From Candidatus Obscuribacterales bacterium (GTDB lineage Bacteria; Cyanobacteriota; Vampirovibrionia; Obscuribacterales; Obscuribacteraceae), in assembly GCA_019637435.1 (NCBI GenBank), contig JAHBVO010000001.1, positions 620,001-684,000 of the forward strand: 64,000 nt of DNA, in the 5' to 3' direction. Under the pieces are notes generated by a model that saw nothing but the letters and a program-made list of their open reading frames with translations, was not told the DNA's origin and did not search any database. A program made the translations under genes and the position numbers. Positions 44,038-53,615 of the stretch are shown in pieces (the stretch's first letter is position 1; each line of letters opens with the position of its first letter).

Positions 44038-45261
44038 CTAAACCTGGCTGGGCTTGGGTTTTGAGCTTCGCAGCGATGTCCGATAATTGTCATATGCGTC
44101 ACGTATGTCCGATATCGAATCGCCGCCGAATTTGTCCATGAACGCATCAGCCAGAATTATCGCCACCATTGCGCGTGCCACCACCGAAGCTGCAGCGATC
44201 GCACAAACATCCGACCGTTCGTAGTCTGCCTTGTGCGCGACGAAATCCGGATAGGAAACCGAATCGAGTCCACGCAGCAACGTCGGAATTGGCTTCATGT
44301 ATGCGCGAACTACGAGTCGCTCCCCATTTGTCATACCGCCTTCCAGACCGCCTGCGCGATTGGTTTTCCGTTGAAACGGCAAGTAGCCATCACTTTCTTG
44401 TGAGGACGGATAAAGCGCATCGTGAACCCTGGAGCCCTTGCTGGCTGAGGCAGAGATGCCATCACCAAGCTCGACAGCCTTCATTGCCTGAATACTGCAA
44501 ATTGCTTGGGCTAGCCGACCATCGAGCTTTCTGTCCCACTGTGTATAACTGCCTAACCCTACAGGCAAACCGTCGGCGAGAACTTCGATGACTCCACCGA
44601 GGCTGTCTCCTTCACTCCAGGTCTCCTTGATGTAGTTTTTCATCTCTTCGGTCGCATCTTGTGAAGCGCAGAATAGCTCTGAGTCAGCGATTGCCGCTTC
44701 AATTCTCTCCAGGTCATCGTCTTCCGCTGTGCCGGACTTTACCGAGCCAACCTGGATAACGTGGCTGACTACTTTTATTCCGAAGGCGGCGAGAAACTGC
44801 TGGCAGAGAGCACCAGCTGCAACTCTCGCTGCCGTTTCTCTAGCGCTTGCCCGTTCCAAAACATTACGAATATCATCGTGCTTATACTTGATCGTGCCCG
44901 CAAGATCGGCGTGACCCGGGCGGAAATGTTTTATCGTCTTCTTAGCTAGTTTCTCTGCTATCTCACTGTCCGTAACGTCTACGGGCTCAGTCGACATCAC
45001 GTCGAGCCAGTTAGCCCAATCTTTGTTTTCAATCAACAATGTGATCGGGGCACCGGTGGTGGTGCCATGACGAACGCCACTTAGAATTTCCGCCTTGTCC
45101 TTTTCAATCTTTTGACGAGCACCGCGGCCGTAGCCCTGCTGCCGTTTGAACAATTCGTCATTTATCTTTTCACCATCGACGGCCAGTCCGGAAGGAAAAC
45201 CTTCCAGCATCGCTACCAGCCCTTTTCCGTGTGATTCGCCGCTTGTTAAGAACCGCAACAT
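44038..45261 (-). CDS. aroC: Chorismate synthase
   Basis: 407 residues. Starts MLRFLTSGESHGKGLVAMLEG. Contains the chorismate synthase signatures GYGRGARQKIEKDKAEILSGV, FRPGHADLAGTIKY and RASARETAARVAAGA, and near the C-terminus RSDVCAIAAASVVARAMVA. FMN-dependent last step making chorismate. AGGA precedes the ATG. Divergent from aroA. Confidence 0.96.
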   Translation of the reverse strand: MLRFLTSGESHGKGLVAMLEGFPSGLAVDGEKINDELFKRQQGYGRGARQKIEKDKAEILSGVRHGTTTGAPITLLIENKDWANWLDVMSTEPVDVTDSEIAEKLAKKTIKHFRPGHADLAGTIKYKHDDIRNVLERASARETAARVAAGALCQQFLAAFGIKVVSHVIQVGSVKSGTAEDDDLERIEAAIADSELFCASQDATEEMKNYIKETWSEGDSLGGVIEVLADGLPVGLGSYTQWDRKLDGRLAQAICSIQAMKAVELGDGISASASKGSRVHDALYPSSQESDGYLPFQRKTNRAGGLEGGMTNGERLVVRAYMKPIPTLLRGLDSVSYPDFVAHKADYERSDVCAIAAASVVARAMVAIILADAFMDKFGGDSISDIRDAYDNYRTSLRSSKPKPSQV

Positions 45262-45363
45262 CTCATGAATCCTGTGTTTCTTCGGACCCGATGATCTTAC
45301 AATAGTGAGCGACTGTTTTTCCGCATCTCAAACGGATGTAAATCTGTTCACAGGTAAATCGTA

Positions 45364-46644
45364 ATGGCACCCTTCATCGGTTCGCTCACTGTCCCGGGCG
45401 ACAAATCAATATCTCATCGTGCGCTGATCTTTTCGGCGTTTAGCACGGGCAAGAGCCGGGTTTTAAACTGTTCGCCTGCACACGATGTCGAGAGTTCCGC
45501 CGAGTGCTTGAGAAAGCTCGGACTTAAAATAACTCGTGATGAAATCGGAGTATTTGAGATTGAAAATGATGGAATCGATTCGCTGGTGGCTCCCACCGAT
45601 ATCCTCGATGCCGGAAACAGCGGAACGACCATTCGATTGATGTCGGGACTGGTGGCTGGTCGACCGTTCGTCAGTAAGTTCGATGGAGATGAATCGCTGC
45701 GGAGGCGCACGATGAAGCGAGTGTTCGAGCCTCTGCGTGAACTCGGCGCGCAAGTCTCAGCACGCGAAGATACTTTTGCCCCATTCGCAATAACGGGTGG
45801 CAACCTGATTGGCAAAAGTTTTGAGCTAAAAGTTGCATCGGCGCAAGTCGAGGCTTGTGTCCTTCTTGCAGGTCTTCAAGCTGACGGCGAGACATCGGTA
45901 ACTGCACCGCATACGGTGCGCGATCACACTCGCAGAATGTTCGAATACATTGGCATTCCGTTTAATCAAAACAGCAAGACGCTGAGCGTTAAGCGGCTCG
46001 CAAAGCCGGTTGATGCCTATGAACTAACCGTTCCATCCGACATCTCTTCTGCCGCATTTTTTATGGTGGCTGCTGCATGTTCACCAGGTTCCGACCTGAC
46101 ATTGACGACTGTTGGTATGAATCCTGGTCGGACTTTGATCGTTGATATCCTGCGCAGCATGGGAGCTTCGGTTGAGATTGAGAACGCTCGGGTTCTGTGC
46201 GGAGAACCAGTTGCAGATATCCACATCCAATACAACGGTCGTTTGAAAGGGGTAGCTGTGCCGCCGGATAGCATCGCATCCGGTATCGATGAGATTCCGA
46301 TTCTCGCAATTGCCGGTGCGCTTTGTGATGGCGAGTTCCACGTTTCCGGCGCCGCTGAATTACGTCATAAAGAGAGCGACCGCATTACTTCATTGTGCGA
46401 TAACCTGAAGGCTGCCGGCGTGAAAGTGGAAGAGCAACCGGACGGTTTCACTGTCCAGGGTCAGAAAACGATTCGAGGTGGAAGCCCATGGCTGACTCAT
46501 CTCGACCATCGTTTAGCCATGACCGGTTTAATTGCATCCCAAGTTTTTGACGCTCAGCTCGACATCGATGATCCTTCATGCATGAGCGTTTCTTATCCCA
46601 CTTTTGCGGATGATCTGGCGCAACTTGTCGGAAGTAAGACTTAA
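45364..46644 (+). CDS. aroA: EPSP synthase (3-phosphoshikimate 1-carboxyvinyltransferase)
   Basis: 426 residues. PGDKSISHRALIFSAF (substrate lysine/serine), LDAGNSGTTIRLMSG, SLRRRTMKRVFEPLRELGA, PSDISSAAFFMVAAAC, ELRHKESDRITSL and LDHRLAMTGLIA are all in place. The GNSGTT loop has Ser in place of the Ala seen in class I enzymes, so it belongs to the class II-like group. Penultimate step before chorismate. 102 bp from divergent aroC. Its 3' end overlaps the convergent patatin gene by 4 bp. Confidence 0.95.
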   Translation: MAPFIGSLTVPGDKSISHRALIFSAFSTGKSRVLNCSPAHDVESSAECLRKLGLKITRDEIGVFEIENDGIDSLVAPTDILDAGNSGTTIRLMSGLVAGRPFVSKFDGDESLRRRTMKRVFEPLRELGAQVSAREDTFAPFAITGGNLIGKSFELKVASAQVEACVLLAGLQADGETSVTAPHTVRDHTRRMFEYIGIPFNQNSKTLSVKRLAKPVDAYELTVPSDISSAAFFMVAAACSPGSDLTLTTVGMNPGRTLIVDILRSMGASVEIENARVLCGEPVADIHIQYNGRLKGVAVPPDSIASGIDEIPILAIAGALCDGEFHVSGAAELRHKESDRITSLCDNLKAAGVKVEEQPDGFTVQGQKTIRGGSPWLTHLDHRLAMTGLIASQVFDAQLDIDDPSCMSVSYPTFADDLAQLVGSKT

Positions 46645-47759
46645 AGTTTTGTTTTCGATTCGCTGTGAGCGACACCGGTTCCAAGTCTTCGCTTGATTTC
46701 GGGAAGCGCTTGTTCAGCTGCTTGTTCGCCAACAGCAATCGCTTTGGACATCTCTTTCTTGTTGAACGATTGCATGTTCATGAACTGTACTTTCGGCTCG
46801 ATTAAAACGTCGGCTTTCGATACGCCCTTGTTTTCAATTTCAGCCATGAAGATACTGGTGATTCGGTCAGCGTAGTCGAAGTTTGTGTCAAACTCTTTCA
46901 AGGGAACTTTCTCCAGATAGGAGTGCAGCTTCACTGCCACTACCAGTGGTGAGCCAATCGCGTCAGCGATGTCGGTCGGCAAATTGTCTCGAATGCCCGC
47001 GTCCACGAGCTGTGCGCCATCTTTGGGACCGATCGGCCTGTAGATGAACGGAACGGTGTTGCTGGCTCTCACTGCCGTAGAGATTTTTCCTTTGCTCATC
47101 CAAACAGGTTTTGTGTCCACCAGGTTCACGGCGGCAACAGCGAATGGAATTTTCAGATCCTCGAAATTCTCAACTCCTTTTGGCAGCTGTTTCTCAACAA
47201 ACTTCGCTATGGAATCTCCGCTATATAAGCCTATCTTAGGGTGAATCAGTACCATTCGGCAGAGTCCGTATCTGATTGAGTAGATGAAAGATTGCACCTT
47301 TTGTGGGAGCGGAAAGTAAGCCTTTTTCAATTCGCCGTTCAACGCGAGCTTTTCGATCTGTGCTGCGCTCAGACCGGAGGCGTAAAGCGCACCAATCATT
47401 CCGCCGATGCTGCTCCCGGCGATAAAGTCAGGTTTGATTCCCTCTCTTTCGAGAACTTTCAGTACGCCGATGTGTGCCGCTCCGCGAGAGCCGCCCCCAG
47501 CCAGTGTGAGCGCAAGTCTAGGCTTGCCGGTTCTGCTGCTCTTTAATCGAGCGATCGTAGCTTCCAGACCGAGAGGAGCGGCTGGTTGAGCAATTGCGGC
47601 TGGCTCATTCTTGGTTGAAGGAACCACCTCTTCGACGTCTTTGTCATCCTGGTTTTCGAGCAGGTCCGCGTTTACGTCGAGGGCAAAAGCGGCTTGCGCG
47701 CAGAAACCGATCGCCGTCGCCGTCAGCAGAGGTAAAAAACGCCTGGAATTTGCAAACAT
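46641..47759 (-). CDS. Exported patatin-like phospholipase
   Basis: 372 residues from the ATG at 47759, with AGGAGA upstream. Signal peptide LLTATAIGFCAQAAFA. Patatin fold: oxyanion loop LAGGGSRGAAHIGVLKVLE (about 87-105), catalytic Ser117 in GSSIGG, and the Asp in LVDAGIRDNLPTDIA. RssA-type family. Because it seems to be exported it could act on lipids of the envelope or of prey or host cells. Its substrate cannot be read from sequence. Confidence 0.93.
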   Translation of the reverse strand: MFANSRRFLPLLTATAIGFCAQAAFALDVNADLLENQDDKDVEEVVPSTKNEPAAIAQPAAPLGLEATIARLKSSRTGKPRLALTLAGGGSRGAAHIGVLKVLEREGIKPDFIAGSSIGGMIGALYASGLSAAQIEKLALNGELKKAYFPLPQKVQSFIYSIRYGLCRMVLIHPKIGLYSGDSIAKFVEKQLPKGVENFEDLKIPFAVAAVNLVDTKPVWMSKGKISTAVRASNTVPFIYRPIGPKDGAQLVDAGIRDNLPTDIADAIGSPLVVAVKLHSYLEKVPLKEFDTNFDYADRITSIFMAEIENKGVSKADVLIEPKVQFMNMQSFNKKEMSKAIAVGEQAAEQALPEIKRRLGTGVAHSESKTKL

Positions 47760-47836
47760 TCCGCTCTCCTTTCTGTCTTTAGACTTACAAGGAGGGCATA
47801 GCATATACCTTATTAGGCTGTGTACTTCCGGCTACA

Positions 47837-50638
47837 TTAGCGCTCACGAACTTCGACGGACGGACTGAAAAGATACTTGCGCCCTTTAGGGGCGGGATTT
47901 GCAGCTGCCTGCCGTGCCTGGACAATCTTAATCTCCCGGTCGATATCGGCTATCTGTCCGTCTAATTTTTTCATCGAGTCTGCCAGCTTTTTCAAGCTCG
48001 TTTTAAGCTGCTCAGTGCGAATTGTTTTTGCAGAAACAATTTCAAGGCGTCGTAGATTACGTGCATCAGCGATTGCACTTCTGCAGGTCCCAAGCGCGGC
48101 ATCTAATTTGGCGTCGAGCGCCGACGTCGCGTCATTCGTGAACACTGACATCATTACTGATTGATCTGACCCTGCCATCGGCAGTCTAATTTTTTCGGTG
48201 GTGCTGGCTTGTTTTAAAACAGCTGCGACGTTGGATACTTCGGAAAGCCTAATTAGTCTTTTCTCGAATTCCGATTTGGTCTTCGTCAACGCGACCAGAT
48301 CCGGCGTTCGACTCATATCAACGGTGCTGCCTGACTCGAAGATAATCGCGTTGTTCAGATTTGTCTTGATCACAGTCAGGTTCGCGGTTTTGCCGCCAAA
48401 AATGTCGCTGTCTTCAAGGTTTGCATCTCTCAGTTTCGCGTTTTCAATGCTGGAATTTGCAAAAGTCGCTCCCCTTAACGATGTGCCTTGAAATGAGCTG
48501 CCGGTTGCGTTGACGTTTTCAAACTGCGCCATATCCAGGTTCGCGTTATCAAAGCGAGCGTCTGTCATGCTCACATCTTTGAACGAGGCACCGGTCAGAT
48601 CGCTTCCCGAGAAATTAGCATTTGTAAGATTGGCACTAGATATGGTGATACCAGCTAGCTTTAAGTTGGAGAGGTCCGCATCTGTGAGGTCGGCATCGTC
48701 CCTTATTGCCGCTAGTAGTGCCTGTTCTTTGGAAGCATCCTGGGGGGCGATATAGAGAGTGCCCTGCTGGCTGTTTCGAATTACATTTGTGGCGGACACA
48801 GAATCGGCGCCTGCACTCGACTTTAACTTCAGCAGTCGCCGCTCGAGTAAATCGATTTCTCTGGCATCAAACACCTGTCCGCCTGGATTGTCTTTCAGTG
48901 CCCTTGTTTGGGCGCCGATGACGTCGTTAACGATAATCTCTGCTTCCTGCTGAAACTGCGATTTTGACGCCGTCAAGGCTGCAAGCATTTCATCAGATTC
49001 CTTTCTAAGGCGTTCCAGACGATCTGAGTAATCATTTTGAATTTCTTGGTAGTAGGTCCAGGGGTTTGTAGTCGATTGCGGTCTGTTTCGTTTTGAGTTA
49101 TCCAGTATGAGTAGTATGGAACTTGAAACAAGCGTTAAAAGGACAATGCAGAGCGTCAGAAGCCGTGTTGTCGACGATGCTCCAAACCACACGGACGATA
49201 ATGCTGCACTTAAAACCTCAGCGATCGAAAGTTGTTCTCTCTTTTCCGGCGTGATCTGGAGGTTTTTTCGAAATGCCCTTTTCACCTGCTTCTCGGAGCG
49301 GATGGTCATCAAATCATCAAGCATGTCTGAAATCGACTGATAGCGATCGTCGGGCTCTTTTTCCAAACATCTCATAATCAGGTTTTCGAGATCTCTACTG
49401 AGCTGCAGATCTGGAAACCTTGAATTCAGGCTCCTGGGGCGCTTTTTCACATGCTTATAGATTAGCATCGAATTTTTCTCAGCGCTGAAAGGTGTTTTGC
49501 CTGACAAACACTCGTACATCAGGCAGCCCAGTGAGTAGATGTCCGAGCGATGATCAGTTTTCGCGCCGCGGCATTGCTCGGGGCTCATGTAGCGCGCGTC
49601 TCCGTACTCGAATCCGCTTTCGGTAAAGTAGCGGGTCTCGCGTGTGGGATCGGGCAGAACTTTGCTTACGCCACAGTCAACCACTTTAACGTGATTGTTT
49701 TCATCTATACGAATATTGCTCGGCTTCACGTCTCGGTGCATCACGCCCATATAATGTGCGTGACTCAGTCCCTGACAGATTTGTATAAACAGATTGATCG
49801 CGTCGGTTTCTGAAATTGGTCCATCGTGTTTCAAAACGTCGTTCAGTCGCCTGCCTTCAAAAAACTCAGTGACAAGATATGGAGTTTCATCACCGGTCAG
49901 ACCAACGTCGTACAACGTTATGACGTTGTCGTGTTCGATATTTTTCGCCGCACGCGCTTCGTTAAGAAACCTCTGATTATGCCGCTTTCCAAAGTTCAAA
50001 GAAGGGGTGACGAGCTTCAACGCCACAAGCTGAAGCGAGCCCTGGTGATGCGCTTTGAAGACATGACCTGAAGCACCCTTCGCCATGAATGCGTCGATTT
50101 TGTATTGACCAATTGTCTTTCCGATCAACTTTTCCGGATCGTTTTGAGCCAATCGGCCTGCCGGAAGAACATCAGAGGAAAGCGTGTTTGGTTCCGGCAT
50201 GGGAACATGCGCTGCACCATTCAGGTCGAACGGGGAAATCACTTCACCGTCATGGTCAATTGATTCAGGAATGGGTGCGCTGGTCTTGAAGACTGCACCC
50301 GGTGGGACAAGACGGACGTTCTTATACAATGCCTTGTGGGCTTGTTCCGGAGCCGTTTTTTGCGGAGGGAAGCCGAAGCGGAGCGGTTCATGACTTACCG
50401 ATTCCGGAGGAGGGCTCCAGGAGTCCATTCCCTCAGGCGCAAAGAAGGTCGTGATTGTTTCCTTCGGAGCGGCGGGAGTTTCTTCGCAAGCGCAGTAAAG
50501 ACCCTTAAAGAGCCACTGGGTGACGCTACCTGAGTTGCTTGTTGCCAGCGGCTTCTGGCAGGCGGCGCAGGTATCTTTCGATTCGGACTCCGCTTCCGTT
50601 TTTGTAGCGACGTCCGGGTTGTTCGGTTCAAATTCCAA
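47837..50638 (-). CDS. Membrane Ser/Thr protein kinase with pentapeptide repeats
   Basis: 933 residues. N-terminal Cys pairs (CAAC at 24-27, CAC at 49-51) look like a small zinc ribbon. Kinase domain about 177-445: Gly-rich loop AKGASGHVF, Lys208 in ALKLV, catalytic HRDVKPSN (301-308), then DCG at 321-323 in place of DFG, and MSPEQ. One membrane helix at 492-512, then a coiled coil (530-610). Pentapeptide repeats (A(D/N)LXX) run from about 648 to 770, followed by a helical tail. So the kinase is cytosolic and the pentapeptide beta-helix is on the other side of the membrane, presumably a sensor or scaffold. Confidence 0.93.
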   Translation of the reverse strand: MEFEPNNPDVATKTEAESESKDTCAACQKPLATSNSGSVTQWLFKGLYCACEETPAAPKETITTFFAPEGMDSWSPPPESVSHEPLRFGFPPQKTAPEQAHKALYKNVRLVPPGAVFKTSAPIPESIDHDGEVISPFDLNGAAHVPMPEPNTLSSDVLPAGRLAQNDPEKLIGKTIGQYKIDAFMAKGASGHVFKAHHQGSLQLVALKLVTPSLNFGKRHNQRFLNEARAAKNIEHDNVITLYDVGLTGDETPYLVTEFFEGRRLNDVLKHDGPISETDAINLFIQICQGLSHAHYMGVMHRDVKPSNIRIDENNHVKVVDCGVSKVLPDPTRETRYFTESGFEYGDARYMSPEQCRGAKTDHRSDIYSLGCLMYECLSGKTPFSAEKNSMLIYKHVKKRPRSLNSRFPDLQLSRDLENLIMRCLEKEPDDRYQSISDMLDDLMTIRSEKQVKRAFRKNLQITPEKREQLSIAEVLSAALSSVWFGASSTTRLLTLCIVLLTLVSSSILLILDNSKRNRPQSTTNPWTYYQEIQNDYSDRLERLRKESDEMLAALTASKSQFQQEAEIIVNDVIGAQTRALKDNPGGQVFDAREIDLLERRLLKLKSSAGADSVSATNVIRNSQQGTLYIAPQDASKEQALLAAIRDDADLTDADLSNLKLAGITISSANLTNANFSGSDLTGASFKDVSMTDARFDNANLDMAQFENVNATGSSFQGTSLRGATFANSSIENAKLRDANLEDSDIFGGKTANLTVIKTNLNNAIIFESGSTVDMSRTPDLVALTKTKSEFEKRLIRLSEVSNVAAVLKQASTTEKIRLPMAGSDQSVMMSVFTNDATSALDAKLDAALGTCRSAIADARNLRRLEIVSAKTIRTEQLKTSLKKLADSMKKLDGQIADIDREIKIVQARQAAANPAPKGRKYLFSPSVEVRER

Positions 50639-50779
50639 ACTCAGGCACCCACGTTCACTCTACCGTGAATATATTTTTCCCAGAATGGCCGTATATTCGA
50701 CCATTTCCTATAGAAACGCCACCGGGTTTGCCCTGAGTTTGGAAAACATGAGGATTCGAGCTTTGTTAAGGCGAAGTCG

Positions 50780-51577
50780 TTACCGCTTTTTCGAGCTGCC
50801 TGATGGTTTTTTCGTCGACTTCTTGGTTGCCGATGTTTTAGCTTTGGTCGTGTGTTTCGCGCCGTTAGAGCCGCTATCATCCTTCGCGGACTGTAGCTTC
50901 GATTTCAATTTCTCTTTCTCGACCAGCGAAAACTTAGCCATGCCGGTTCGACTCGGAATCGTCGAAAGATTGCTGCCTACAGACTTGTAGCCGCCCGGCT
51001 CGCGTTGACCAAAATCACTCGCCTTTACTTCGAGAATATCAATCGGTTCCTTGCAATAGATCGAGAAGTGGCAAGCCGCTTCCAGAGCAACTCTGGCAAG
51101 TTCGTGTCCGTCGTCGATCAAATCATAGAGAGCGTAAAGAGTTCCTTGAGAGTAGTCGGAACCCGCTCCTTTAGCCGCGTATCGATCATACTCGTGAACA
51201 CTTAGATTGTTTGAAACACCGTAAATGCTTTTGGGCGTCACCAGGAGGAAAACGTTGTATATGCCTGCATAGGTCTCTTTTCCGGTATCCACCAGCGTGT
51301 ATGTTTTCTTCATCTCGGTAAACATCTCGAGGAAAAACTGAAACACTTGCGCCCGATTCTTGAATTCGGACTCCATCATTTTATGGTTGTGCTCATACAG
51401 GTGCTCGATAATGTTGTCGAGCAGCGTATAACCGCTTGTTGCAAGATAGGCATGCTTCAGCTTGATAATTTTCGAAGCGTTGACCAGATCGGTTGTGTAC
51501 TCGCTGCCGAATGTTGTAATGCGGTCGGCGCCCATCCAGATTCTGCCGTTCTTCTTGACTGCAACAAGGATTGTCAT
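50780..51577 (-). CDS. HslV/proteasome-like Ntn threonine hydrolase
   Basis: 265 residues. Starts Met-Thr, so removal of Met would expose a catalytic Thr1. From that Thr, Asp17 (WMGADR) and a Lys at 35 (NASKIIKL, two residues later than Lys33 of HslV) line up with the proteasome/HslV triad. Later GAGSDYSQGTLYALYDLID and ARVALEAACHFSIYCKEPIDILEV match HslV's Gly-Ser block and C-terminal helices. A Lys/Ser-rich tail of about 50 residues is added. No HslU ATPase gene is in the window. GGGGAGA six bases before the ATG. Likely a self-compartmentalised peptidase or a relative of it; its partner is unknown. Confidence 0.75.
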   Translation of the reverse strand: MTILVAVKKNGRIWMGADRITTFGSEYTTDLVNASKIIKLKHAYLATSGYTLLDNIIEHLYEHNHKMMESEFKNRAQVFQFFLEMFTEMKKTYTLVDTGKETYAGIYNVFLLVTPKSIYGVSNNLSVHEYDRYAAKGAGSDYSQGTLYALYDLIDDGHELARVALEAACHFSIYCKEPIDILEVKASDFGQREPGGYKSVGSNLSTIPSRTGMAKFSLVEKEKLKSKLQSAKDDSGSNGAKHTTKAKTSATKKSTKKPSGSSKKR

Positions 51578-51711
51578 CTATATCTCCCCTGCGGATACCC
51601 GTGCTTACTTTGCTTGCCCCATGCGCGCGTATTTAAATCTCTTCGGTGGAACAACATGATCGGGCTGTCGTCCGCTGTAGAATATGTTACGCCCACTAAC
51701 TATAGGTTAAA

Positions 51712-52416
51712 TTGGCTTTCCTGATGAGTTGTGTAACCGGCTTTGACAAAAGACGTCTTTCCTCGAGTACCTGTCGCTTCGCATTCGCCTTGACGATTGG
51801 GCTCTTCTTGACCGCGGCTGAGGCTGATGCTCAGCAATTTCCTCAGCAATTTCAGCAAGCTCCGGGTCAGGCGACGCAGATGCAGGCGCCGCCACAAACG
51901 ATGCCTGCCGGTTACCCGCAGCAAAACTATCAACAGCAAATCAGTGCGCAGCCGAGTCAAGAACGTCTGCAGCTGATCGGGCAATGGTTTAAAAACTACG
52001 ATGATATCCGGCGCAAGGCGCAGATGAATCCTGCTGAAAGGGCAAAGGCCGATGCCTTGATGTCGAAAGCTCTGAGCATGTTCATCCCGGGCGAGGAGAA
52101 GACCCAGGCCAAAGCGCTTTTGTCCAGCCTCGTTGCTCGATACGCGCAGGCCGTTGATGAGTTTAAACGATTACCGCTCTATCCTGAAACCGAAAGATTG
52201 CACCGCGGGTACTATCAATATTTCACAAGTGCTCGTCAACTGTTCAGTGACTATTTGACCGTGCAGCAAAATCCGCTTGCCACAGATCAAAGTGGAAATC
52301 CGGTCGCCGGCACGCTTATGGCTCGTAAACAAAATCTGGAAGGTTTAGACCAGGCCAACAAGGCTATCGACTCGCAATTGCGCGCGCAGTTCGGAATTCC
52401 TCCGTATCAATACTAG
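51712..52416 (+). CDS. Exported Gln/Pro-rich protein of unknown function
   Basis: 234 residues from a TTG at 51712 with AGG five bases upstream (ATG at 51724 is the alternative). Signal peptide FAFALTIGLFLTAAEADA. Residues ~42-80 are Gln/Pro/Ala-rich (QQFPQQFQQAPGQ), then a helical domain (LIGQWFKNYDDIRRKAQM...ALSMFIPGEEKTQAKALLSSLVARY...YQYFTSARQLFSDYLT). No known family. Confidence 0.7.
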   Translation: MAFLMSCVTGFDKRRLSSSTCRFAFALTIGLFLTAAEADAQQFPQQFQQAPGQATQMQAPPQTMPAGYPQQNYQQQISAQPSQERLQLIGQWFKNYDDIRRKAQMNPAERAKADALMSKALSMFIPGEEKTQAKALLSSLVARYAQAVDEFKRLPLYPETERLHRGYYQYFTSARQLFSDYLTVQQNPLATDQSGNPVAGTLMARKQNLEGLDQANKAIDSQLRAQFGIPPYQY

Positions 52417-52448
52417 TGTCACCGCCAGTGGTGGCAGTTTGACTGTCC

Positions 52449-52476
52449 TGGTTATCCTACACTGGTTATCCTACAA
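52449..52476. repeat. Two tandem copies of a 14-bp unit
   Basis: TGGTTATCCTACAC then TGGTTATCCTACAA, back to back; the second copy covers the stop codon of the metalloprotease gene on the minus strand. Confidence 0.6.
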
Positions 52477-53550
52477 TGGAATGTCGATTTTCATTCCATA
52501 CAGTTTTTCCAATGTGTTGATGTCACGATCGGAGATCCTCGAGTTTTCATCAGTGACTGTGTACATCATGTCGCTTTTCTCGCCGCTGTGACCCAGTAGT
52601 CCCAGCGCATGCCCCAACTCGTGCGTGACTATGTTCTTCAACAATGTGAATCGGTAATCTTGAACTTTCTGGTCAATCAAATCGACATTGACTTCTATCA
52701 CTTGTGCCGGCACCGTGTATTTCGGTCCCATTCTCGGAATGTAAACCGGTAGCGGAATCGAGCCAAATCCAACAAGCGTCATTTTGCCGCCGGCATTCTT
52801 TTGCCATTTCGTAACGGTGTGGGCTCCAAGCGCGCAGTTATCGGTGTCCGTTGACATGCCGAGACGTTTCCACGTCACTCGAATTCTTGCCTGATTAGGA
52901 CTGGCAACCTGCACGAATCTGACTAAACCATTGGTTCTGTGTTCCCACGATTCGAAACCTTCCACGCAGGCTCGAGTGTAGCTCCTGATCTGATACGGCG
53001 TTATATAGACCGGAATGGGCATCGATTTAAAACGCATCACCTTTTTCTGCGTGGCCTCAAGAATATCGTTCAAATAATCCCTGTCCGTTACAGGCTCGGT
53101 GGGCTCGACGCGGAAGAACAACGGCATGCTGGCATTGACCATAGGCAGTGTTCTATTCAAATCAAAGATCTTTTTCTTTACCGGATCCTCCGGCGCAACT
53201 GGTGCTTCGCCTGGCTCGGGATGCGCGTCTTGCGGTTGTTTTGCTTTATCCGCATCCAGCTTCAACCTGATCTTGTTGATCCTATCTATTAGCGCGCCTG
53301 GTTGAATAGAGCCGAATACCTTCAGCTCCAGTCCCGACAATCGCTTTGTAATAGGATCTGCCGGTGTTGCAACTAAACCCGCATCCTCTTCCAGGCTCTG
53401 CACGATGCTGTCCAGCGAAGCTTCCTCTGCTGTTTCCTGCGAGCCTGCCGGCAGCACCAATGTCACGGCTCCGCACAGCGCGAGCATGATCGCAAGCGGT
53501 TTCCCGCTGTGCCAAAAACTTCCAGTGATAAAACGTCTGCTCGGTTTCAA
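52471..53550 (-). CDS. Exported matrixin-like zinc metalloprotease
   Basis: 359 residues. Signal peptide (PLAIMLALCGAVTLVLPAGS). Metzincin zinc motif HELGHALGLLGHS (about 310-322) with the Met-turn in SDMMYTV, giving the M10 matrixin pattern. Upstream segment has MPIPVYITPYQIRSYTRACVEGFESWEHRTNGLVRFV, typical of the matrixin fold. Residues ~74-94 carry the LExxVFG....G.L..R...I motif shared with the Sel1-like protein at 8077-9975. Probably acts on envelope or extracellular proteins. Confidence 0.9.
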   Translation of the reverse strand: MKPSRRFITGSFWHSGKPLAIMLALCGAVTLVLPAGSQETAEEASLDSIVQSLEEDAGLVATPADPITKRLSGLELKVFGSIQPGALIDRINKIRLKLDADKAKQPQDAHPEPGEAPVAPEDPVKKKIFDLNRTLPMVNASMPLFFRVEPTEPVTDRDYLNDILEATQKKVMRFKSMPIPVYITPYQIRSYTRACVEGFESWEHRTNGLVRFVQVASPNQARIRVTWKRLGMSTDTDNCALGAHTVTKWQKNAGGKMTLVGFGSIPLPVYIPRMGPKYTVPAQVIEVNVDLIDQKVQDYRFTLLKNIVTHELGHALGLLGHSGEKSDMMYTVTDENSRISDRDINTLEKLYGMKIDIPL

Positions 53551-53615
53551 ATCGATGTTCGCAGAATCTGCTCCATCAGACTATTGTACTTGCTGAACAC
53601 CGAATGCGGTATCGT

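Noticed and set aside
47837..50638. Kinase as a pseudokinase because of DCG
   Set aside because: The catalytic HRD, the Lys and the metal-binding Asp are intact; only the middle residue differs.
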